Part shown: positions 6,155-10,335 of the stretch, piece by piece
How positions within the stretch are numbered: the stretch's first letter is position 1
Layout of the letters: every line of letters begins with the position of its first letter
Source: Deltaproteobacteria bacterium
Lineage (GTDB): Bacteria; Desulfobacterota; Deferrimicrobia; Deferrimicrobiales; Deferrimicrobiaceae
NCBI GenBank assembly: GCA_025357175.1
Contig: JANXPS010000154.1
Coordinates: forward strand, 1-10,335
Reading direction: 5' to 3'
DNA length: 10,335 bases
The notes under the pieces: model-generated
Seen by the model: only the letters and a program-made list of their open reading frames with translations
Told to the model about the DNA's origin: nothing
Database searches by the model: none
Made by a program: the position numbers and the translations under genes

Positions 6155-6545
6155 GACCCGTCTCCTTCCCCTTGCGATCGCCCCGATCGGCATTCAAAGA
6201 AGCAAGGTGCCTTTCGAAGCGTCCATCGGCAGTGCCGATGAGTTTCTTGTAAAACCGTTTCTGATCAACCCCGGCCTTGTCTCCGCCGACCAGCAGGACC
6301 GCTTTGCGCTTGGGATCGAAGGCGAAGGCCACACGCCAAACCTCTCCTTCCCATTCGAAGCGAAGCTCCTTCATGTTGGCGTAGGCCGAGCCCTTCAGCG
6401 TATCCACCGTCGGCCGCCCGAGATTCGGGCCGTAGTCTTGCAGCAGGATGACATGCGAGAGAAGCTCGTCCTGCAACTCTTCGTCGAAGGCATCGAACTC
6501 CTCGTCGAACTCCGGATGGAAGATCACTCCCCATTTCAGGCTCAT
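6138..6545 (-). CDS. HigB/RelE-like toxin (Gp49/DUF891 family)
   Basis: The 135-residue protein matches the phage-derived Gp49-like branch of RelE/ParE toxins. Visible features are an acidic N-terminus (FHPEFDEEFDAFDEELQDEL), the loop YGPNLGRPTVDTLKGS (38-53), and the conserved core MKELRFEWEGEVWRVAFAFD (58-77) followed by KRKAVLLVGGDK (79-90). The C-terminal helix contains RFYKKLIGTADGRFERHL. Members of this family usually cleave mRNA in ribosomes and stall growth when the antitoxin is lost. ATG at 6545 has CGGAG eight bases upstream. Length and core motifs look intact, so it is probably functional. The C-terminal tail from about residue 118 is highly charged and overlaps the antitoxin's start. 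The gene is divergent from an XRE regulator, with a 162-bp shared spacer. Confidence 0.9.
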   Translation of the reverse strand: MSLKWGVIFHPEFDEEFDAFDEELQDELLSHVILLQDYGPNLGRPTVDTLKGSAYANMKELRFEWEGEVWRVAFAFDPKRKAVLLVGGDKAGVDQKRFYKKLIGTADGRFERHLASLNADRGDRKGKETGHGKKS

Positions 6546-6585
6546 ATTATGGGCTCCGAAGCATATGCATTCAAGACCATATTAT
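6543..6585. promoter_or_regulatory. Direct repeats CATATTAT and a GCATATGC palindrome at the start of the toxin-antitoxin operon
   Basis: CATATTAT occurs at 6543-6550, overlapping the toxin start codon, and again at 6578-6585. The 8-bp palindrome GCATATGC (6561-6568) lies between them. The placement suits antitoxin autorepression sites, but neither core promoter element could be assigned with confidence. Confidence 0.3.
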
Positions 6586-6647
6586 CATCCTCAACATTCG
6601 GCTGGATTCCACGTCGCGCATGTTCACCGGCGGGTGCCGAGCGCAGG

Positions 6648-6660
6648 CAGTACCATACTG
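6648..6660. promoter_or_regulatory. CAGTA-N3-TACTG perfect dyad upstream of the XRE regulator; candidate operator
   Basis: The 13-base inverted repeat CAGTA CCA TACTG lies 47 bases upstream of the ATG at 6708. Its half-site size and spacing are typical of Cro/CI-family operators. Self-regulation of the adjacent regulator is the simplest reading, and the site could also influence the divergent toxin operon. Confidence 0.45.
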
Positions 6661-6707
6661 TTAGCGTCAAGCGCGGAATACAGGATCAGCGGGAAGGTGG
6701 CCATACA

Positions 6708-7088
6708 ATGCGCATCATGCCGAGGAAGTCACGTTTAAATCTGGTGCCGGTCAACCTGGGGGATGAGACCCTGGGGCAGCGCCTGGCGCGGGCCTGCAAA
6801 GCAAGGGGCCTCTCTCAAACCGAACTGGCCGAGAAGATCGGGAGCATCCAGGCGCTGGTCTCCGACTACGAGCGGGGAAACCTGCGCCTGTCGGCAGAGA
6901 TGACGATCCGGTTCGCGGAAGCGCTGGGGATGAGTACCGACGAGTTGCTGGGGGTCAAACCCGGGAAGACGGCGGACGAGATGAGTCTCAGTCTCACCCG
7001 GCGACTAAAAGGAATCGAGACGCTGCCGGCCGCCCAACAGAAGGCGCTTCTTCAGACGATCGACGCCTTTTTGAAGAGCACCGGATAA
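6708..7088 (+). CDS. XRE-family (Cro/CI) transcriptional regulator
   Basis: The 126-residue protein carries a helix-turn-helix at about residues 21-82: LGQRLARACKARGLSQTELA, then a recognition helix around SIQALVSDYERGN, then the stabilising AEALGMSTDELLG-type end. A short helical C-terminal part (TRRLKGIETLPAAQQKALLQ) may mediate dimerisation. No ligand-binding or protease domain is present. ATG at 6708 is preferred because GGAAGGTGG lies seven bases upstream; a much longer frame extending back to 5964 is only the antisense of the toxin-antitoxin genes. It is divergent from the toxin operon and ends in a clear intrinsic terminator, so it is monocistronic. Its targets are unknown; the dyad at 6648-6660 suggests autoregulation. 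Confidence 0.9.
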   Translation: MRIMPRKSRLNLVPVNLGDETLGQRLARACKARGLSQTELAEKIGSIQALVSDYERGNLRLSAEMTIRFAEALGMSTDELLGVKPGKTADEMSLSLTRRLKGIETLPAAQQKALLQTIDAFLKSTG

Positions 7089-7090
7089 CA

Positions 7091-7128
7091 AAAATCCCCC
7101 TGTTCCAGCCAGAGGGATTTTCGCTTTT
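7091..7128 (+). terminator. Intrinsic (possibly bidirectional) terminator after the XRE regulator
   Basis: AAAATCCC (7091-7098) pairs with GGGATTTT (7114-7121). After one C-A mismatch, CTG/CAG closes a seven-base loop. The stem's own T4 plus CGCTTTT follows on the plus strand, and a T5 run follows on the minus strand. It starts two bases after the regulator's stop codon. Confidence 0.85.
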
Positions 7129-7307
7129 CTATTCAAGATCTTCCAAATCATATACTGAAGTGGATACTGTCTGAGAAAATGCTGCACTTACGGGGGCCGA
7201 CGTTTCGCAATGGGCGGCGGAGAACGCGCTTCCGGTTGAAGAATAACGCCAGCGCCGCCGATATGTATGTAAACTGGCGCCCGTCACGGGGGATACCGGA
7301 GGAACCG

Positions 7308-7535
7308 ATGAGGCAGGATATCGACGCAAGCTGGGTTGTGGAATGCCGCGACTGCCGCTACTGGGTTCCCGGGTCGTGGAACAACGGGCTGTGCCGCCGG
7401 AAAGCGCCCGTGCCCGTGCCGCTTTCGTTCTTCGCCTACTACCGGGCGCCCAGCTGGCCCGTGACGAAGTCGGGCGACTTCTGCGGCGAAGCCATCCGGA
7501 AAGGTTCGAGGCCCGGTGCCCGTGAGCCGCAATGA
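7308..7535 (+). CDS. Small Cys4 protein, putative metal-binding, unrecognised family
   Basis: The start is ATG at 7308, five bases after GGAGG; a longer frame from 7179 has no comparable ribosome site. The 75-residue product has four cysteines in the order C-x2-C-x12-C-x29-C (residues 13, 16, 29, 59): ECRDCRYW near the N-terminus, GLCRRKAP in the middle and DFCGEA near the C-terminus. It is rich in Trp and Tyr (WVPGSW, FFAYYRAPSWP). The CxxC pair with two later cysteines suggests a zinc or other metal site. There is no signal peptide or membrane segment. It overlaps the next gene by 20 bases and is likely co-transcribed with it. The first gene of this pair lies about 180 bp after the regulator's terminator. 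Its function is unknown. Confidence 0.75.
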   Translation: MRQDIDASWVVECRDCRYWVPGSWNNGLCRRKAPVPVPLSFFAYYRAPSWPVTKSGDFCGEAIRKGSRPGAREPQ

Positions 7536-7824
7536 TTCCGCGACGCGGATGACCGCCCGATCGGCAAAGGCGCTGATGTGGGCGTCGCTCGTCCTTTTCG
7601 TTTGCGGCGGGGCTGTCGGTTCGGCCGAGGTCGGACTGGCGGCGGCGACGCTGGCGGCGCTCTGCGCATTCGCCCCGGCCGCCTACGGCCGGAAATGGGT
7701 GAGGGTTGTCGGCGTCCTCCTCCTGGTCGCCTCCGCAGGAATGGCGTTCCGCCTCTTCCCCGACGCCAGGACCGGGATGAACGCATACCGGAACCGGGTC
7801 CACCGGACACCGGAAGCGAAGTGA
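7516..7824 (+). CDS. Small membrane protein with about three helices, unrecognised
   Basis: The 102-residue product has a short polar N-terminus and three hydrophobic stretches: about 19-36 (ALMWASLVLFVCGGAVG), 39-56 (VGLAAATLAALCAFAPAA) and 63-80 (RVVGVLLLVASAGMAFRL). They end in a basic tail. GTG at 7516 has GAGG four bases upstream and lies within the preceding gene, overlapping it by 20 bases; GTG at 7522 or ATG at 7549 are alternatives. No family motif was recognised. The overlap suggests translational coupling to the Cys4 protein and perhaps a shared role at the membrane. Confidence 0.6.
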   Translation: MPVSRNDSATRMTARSAKALMWASLVLFVCGGAVGSAEVGLAAATLAALCAFAPAAYGRKWVRVVGVLLLVASAGMAFRLFPDARTGMNAYRNRVHRTPEAK

Positions 7825-7960
7825 TGCGCCGAGCGCCATCCGCCGGACGAAGATTCCAGCTTCCGCAGCGGGGCCGCTTCTCTCCGATCACTACACGGCC
7901 GCGCTCGTCGTCCTCTCGGCTCTTGTCGCCCTGCTCTTTTTCCGCCTCTTCGACCGGTGA
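7781..7960 (+). pseudogene. Orphan open frame encoding a C-terminal membrane helix, with no start codon
   Basis: The frame ending at TGA 7958-7960 encodes DHYTAALVVLSALVALL followed by FFRLFDR, a convincing single membrane helix with a positive end and GC-rich third positions. It is open back to a stop at 7778-7780, but I find no ATG, GTG or TTG in it. It may be the remains of a frameshifted gene or the 3' part of an ORF with a sequencing indel. It lies between the small membrane gene (stop 7824) and the convergent stop at 7967. Confidence 0.25.
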
Positions 7961-7966
7961 ACGACG

Positions 7967-8260
7967 TCAGTCCGGCGTTCCGTCATTCCGGTCGGTGATG
8001 TCGAACTCGACGCCCGACGCCCCTTTCGGGTTGACGAGGGAGTAGACGCCGTAGCCGGCGAGCATCAGGTTCACCACGCACCAGATGACGCCGAACATCA
8101 TGATCGGAAGGCGTGCATCCCCGGACTCGCCGATGACGCTCCCGAAGAGCACGACGCCGAATGCAAGGAAGAGGAGGGGCAAGACGATCATCGCGATCGC
8201 TCCCGCCTTTCCCGGCCGGACCTGCACCGTAACCGTCTTCCCGTTCCGGTTGTTCCCCAT
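7967..8260 (-). CDS. Small two-helix membrane protein, unrecognised
   Basis: The start is ATG at 8260, eight bases after GGGAGG, which gives 97 residues; a much longer frame reaching 9187 merely shadows the ankyrin gene. The N-terminus is polar and basic (MGNNRNGKTVTVQVRPGK). Two membrane helices follow at about 20-44 (AIAMIVLPLLFLAFGVVLFG) and 51-77 (LPIMMFGVIWCVVNLMLAGY), then an acidic tail (VEFDITDRNDGTPD). The arrangement resembles small DUF-type two-helix membrane proteins, but I cannot name a family. It lies 23 bp downstream of the ankyrin-repeat gene on the same strand and is very likely in one operon with it, so a membrane partner or anchor for that exported protein is a reasonable inference. 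Confidence 0.75.
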   Translation of the reverse strand: MGNNRNGKTVTVQVRPGKAGAIAMIVLPLLFLAFGVVLFGSVIGESGDARLPIMMFGVIWCVVNLMLAGYGVYSLVNPKGASGVEFDITDRNDGTPD

Positions 8261-8283
8261 CCCGTCACCCTCCCTGAATGAAT

Positions 8284-10176
8284 CTACCGATTCCCGGAAA
8301 CCCCGTCGAGGCCGGGGAAGGACCCCTCGGGCGAATTTCCCCGCACGACGATCTCGAGCCCTTCGCGCTTGGGAAACACCTTCATCGCGTACTGGCCGCC
8401 ATGCCCGGGCCCGTTGGTCGCTCCCCGCCCGGAGGGACGCCCCATCGAGAGGCGCAGCATCACGAGCGTGAAGTCCACGGCCAACGTTTTTCCCCTGACG
8501 ACAGGCTCGTCGAACACGATATCGTACGGCCAGCCGGCGTCGTGGCCGAGGAATGCGCACGCGACGAAGTACCTGCCGAAGTCCATCGGCGGCGCCTCCT
8601 TTTGAAAGGCCTGTTTCCAGAGATCCGCCCAATCGGCGTCGGTCGATACCGCCTTCTGCAAGAGCGTCGCGATCCCGGACTCGCCCCCCTTCCACATCAT
8701 CGCCGCGTAATCGGGATGGGCGCCGGCCTTCTCGAGGAGCGCCATCATCGCCTTGTTCCCCTTCTCGTTGGCGTGGACCCACGCCGACTTCCCGTCCGCG
8801 CCCTTCGCGACCGGATCGGCCGAGCCGTCGAGAAGCGCCTTCGCCATCGCGGCCTCCCCCTTGATGACCGCGGCGAGAAGCGGGAGGTTCCCCTTCCCGT
8901 CCGCCCGGTTCGGGTCGGCCTTCTTCGACAGGAGGAGTCGGACCGCCTCCGGGTTGTCCCAGGTGACGGCGTGCAGGAGCGGCGTCTCGCCCAGATCGTT
9001 GCGCGCATTGACGTCGGCCCCCTTCCCGATCAGCAGGGAGGCAAGCTCCGTGCGGACCGCGGCCTCGCGGCCCGTCGAGGAGTAGTCGGTGAGGGCGGCC
9101 ATCAGCGGCGTCTCGCCGTTCCCGTCGGCGACGTTGGGGTCGGCGCCGTTTTCGAGGAGGAGGCGGACGGAGGCGACCCGGGCGCACTTCGCCGCGCGGA
9201 CGATCGCGGTTCCGAACCGCTTTCCGTTCGCCACGTCGGCGCCGTTCGATCCGAGCACCTTCTTCACAAGGGGGATTTCATCGTTGCAGAGAGCATTCGG
9301 GAACGCCTTGTCGATGTCGAGTGCATCGTATCGTTCGCGGGCGCCTGCCCTGACGAGCCGCTCCATGATCTCCCGATTCGCTTTCTCGGCCCCGTAAAGC
9401 CACGCGGTCTTTCCGTCCCGATCCGTTTCGTCGACCTTCGCCCCGGCCTTTATGAGCGCCGCCACCATCTCTTCATCCTCGCGCTCGGCGGCCAGGGAGA
9501 GCGGGGTCCGCCCGTTCCCGTCCCGCCTGTCCGGATTCGCTCCCCGGGATGCGAGAAGAATGACCCCCGCCGTGTTCCGGTTACCGATCGCCAGCGTCAA
9601 CGCGGTCTCGCCTCGTTCGCTTGCGGCGTTCGGGTCGGCCCCGGCGTCCAGAATCGCCCTCATCGCGACGGCATAGCCGTCGCCGTTCGGTTTGTAGCTC
9701 TCGAATGCGACCGCCATCAGCGGAGTCCATCCGCCGCTGATCGTCTTCACGGATGCCCCCGCCTTGATCAGAAGCTTCACGACCTCCCCGTGACCGTTCG
9801 CCGCCGCAACCGCGAGCGGAGTCGTCGGCCCGAGCAACCCGTTGCGGGTGATGTCCACTTTCGCGCCCTTCGACAGGAGGAAGGCGACCGACTCGGCCCG
9901 CCCGGCCTCGGCGGCGCAGATCAGCGGGGGGCGGTGCAGGCGGTCCTCCGGATCGGGCGCGTCGAGCTTCTCCCCGCCCTGAAGGGCGATCTCCGCGAGG
10001 TTGACCCAACCCTGCTCGAGATCGGCGCAGAGACCGGACATGTTGCGCGGGGGCATCAATTCTTCGGAACGCGGTTCCCTCGCCGCAGCGGGGATGGTTG
10101 CGAAAGACAGGAGGATGAACGGAATCGATCCGATCGTGCGGATCGTGGGGGAAGTGCCTGTTCGTCGGCGGATCAT
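8284..10176 (-). CDS. Exported ankyrin-repeat protein with a PrcB-like C-terminal domain
   Basis: ATG at 10176, six bases after GAGG, gives 630 residues; the frame's upstream extension to 10251 has no ribosome site. Residues 1-32 form a signal peptide (basic MIRRR, then IPFILLSFATIPAAA), so the protein should act in the periplasm or outside the cell. Roughly eleven ankyrin repeats cover about 80-490. Clear examples are TPLAVAAANGHGEVVKLLIK, TPLSLAAEREDEEMVAALIK and TPLLHAVTWDNPEAVRLLL, each followed by GADPN/GADVN-type turns. The break at about 285-315 is degenerate. Residues 502-612 are not ankyrin. Their pattern (DWADLW, PPMDFGRYFVACAFLG, AGWPYDIVF, QYAMKVFP) recalls the PrcB C-terminal domain of protease-complex subunits; this is pattern recognition only. 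Ankyrins bind proteins, so a periplasmic scaffold or inhibitor is plausible, but the partner is unknown. Confidence 0.88.
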   Translation of the reverse strand: MIRRRTGTSPTIRTIGSIPFILLSFATIPAAAREPRSEELMPPRNMSGLCADLEQGWVNLAEIALQGGEKLDAPDPEDRLHRPPLICAAEAGRAESVAFLLSKGAKVDITRNGLLGPTTPLAVAAANGHGEVVKLLIKAGASVKTISGGWTPLMAVAFESYKPNGDGYAVAMRAILDAGADPNAASERGETALTLAIGNRNTAGVILLASRGANPDRRDGNGRTPLSLAAEREDEEMVAALIKAGAKVDETDRDGKTAWLYGAEKANREIMERLVRAGARERYDALDIDKAFPNALCNDEIPLVKKVLGSNGADVANGKRFGTAIVRAAKCARVASVRLLLENGADPNVADGNGETPLMAALTDYSSTGREAAVRTELASLLIGKGADVNARNDLGETPLLHAVTWDNPEAVRLLLSKKADPNRADGKGNLPLLAAVIKGEAAMAKALLDGSADPVAKGADGKSAWVHANEKGNKAMMALLEKAGAHPDYAAMMWKGGESGIATLLQKAVSTDADWADLWKQAFQKEAPPMDFGRYFVACAFLGHDAGWPYDIVFDEPVVRGKTLAVDFTLVMLRLSMGRPSGRGATNGPGHGGQYAMKVFPKREGLEIVVRGNSPEGSFPGLDGVSGNR

Positions 10177-10265
10177 CGGCCACCTCGTCGGTTCCGGACC
10201 CTGGGGAACGCGGTCCGGGAAAACCACGGATAGTATACAGACCACGGACATGATCCGTTTTCCAC

Positions 10266-10294
10266 TTGCTTCGTATTAATTCCCGAAATATTGT
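10266..10294 (+). promoter_or_regulatory. Possible sigma-70 promoter for the gene starting at 10330
   Basis: TTGCTT (10266-10271) and TATTGT (10289-10294) are separated by 17 bases in an AT-rich stretch ahead of the plus-strand start at 10330. The hexamers match consensus at three and four of six positions. The spacing is good and the sequence match is weak. Confidence 0.35.
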
Positions 10295-10329
10295 TAGTGC
10301 ACAATTACGCATTCGCGAAAGGAATAACC

Positions 10330-10335
10330 ATGACG
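10330..10335 (+). CDS. Start of a plus-strand gene, only two codons visible
   Basis: ATG ACG closes the window, preceded by AAAGGA with an ideal six-base spacer (10318-10323). An AT-rich promoter-like stretch lies upstream, and the gene would be divergent from the ankyrin-repeat operon. The product cannot be guessed from two codons. Confidence 0.5.

Noticed and set aside
5964..6707. N-terminal extension of the XRE regulator back to 5964
   Set aside because: This part is antisense to the toxin-antitoxin genes, while a good ribosome site precedes the ATG at 6708.
7129..7891. Minus-strand frames opposite the Cys4 and membrane protein genes
   Set aside because: They are Arg/Pro-rich with no motifs, whereas the plus strand has ribosome sites, conserved-looking cysteines and membrane helices.
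8261..9187. 406-residue minus-strand frame ending in the two-helix protein
   Set aside because: Everything before the ATG at 8260 shadows the ankyrin gene. The start at 8260 has a strong ribosome site.
8278..10233. 651-residue plus-strand open frame
   Set aside because: It mirrors the ankyrin-repeat gene. Its Arg-rich periodic sequence only reflects the repeats on the other strand.

Overview
The window is high-GC (only the intergenic spacers are AT-rich) and looks like a chromosomal piece of a flagellated, Gram-negative, didermic bacterium. A TolC-type outer-membrane channel, a lipobox signal peptide, a GGDEF enzyme and two exact FliA (sigma-28) -10 elements support this. The style of the genes, including the XRE regulators and the small Cys4 protein, is compatible with a deltaproteobacterial (Desulfuromonadota-like) lineage. 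That placement is an impression from the proteins, not a proof.

Left block (1-5629, all minus strand, read right to left). It holds a frameshifted transglutaminase-like lipoprotein (5629-4512), an unrecognised Ser/Ala/Gln-rich internal-repeat protein (4335-3754), a diguanylate cyclase with an intact GGEEF and inhibitory I-site (3670-2633), a TolC-family channel (2480-1116), and the N-terminal 354 residues of a large DUF4347 protein that runs off the left edge. The TolC gene and DUF4347 gene are 51 bp apart and look like a type I secretion channel with its cargo. The first two genes each sit behind an exact GCCGATAA element at promoter distance, which ties them to the flagellar/motility regulon. 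The lipoprotein's signal peptide and its enzymatic domain lie in different frames joined at a seven-C tract. This is either a phase-variable switch, a sequencing error or a fresh lesion.

Middle block (5746-7130). A HigB/RelE-like toxin and an XRE antitoxin form a toxin-first type II module on the minus strand, with overlapping genes and a strong 12-bp terminator hairpin at the end. An XRE regulator with a perfect CAGTA-N3-TACTG dyad upstream is transcribed divergently and ends in a clear intrinsic terminator.

Right block (7131-10335). Two small plus-strand genes, a Cys4 putative metal-binding protein and a three-helix membrane protein, overlap each other. They are followed by an orphan reading frame that encodes one membrane helix. 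Convergent to them is a minus-strand pair: an exported ankyrin-repeat protein with a PrcB-like C-terminal domain, and a two-helix membrane protein 23 bp downstream. At the right edge a divergent plus-strand gene begins, of which only two codons are inside the window. No tRNA, rRNA, CRISPR array, IS element or riboswitch was recognised.
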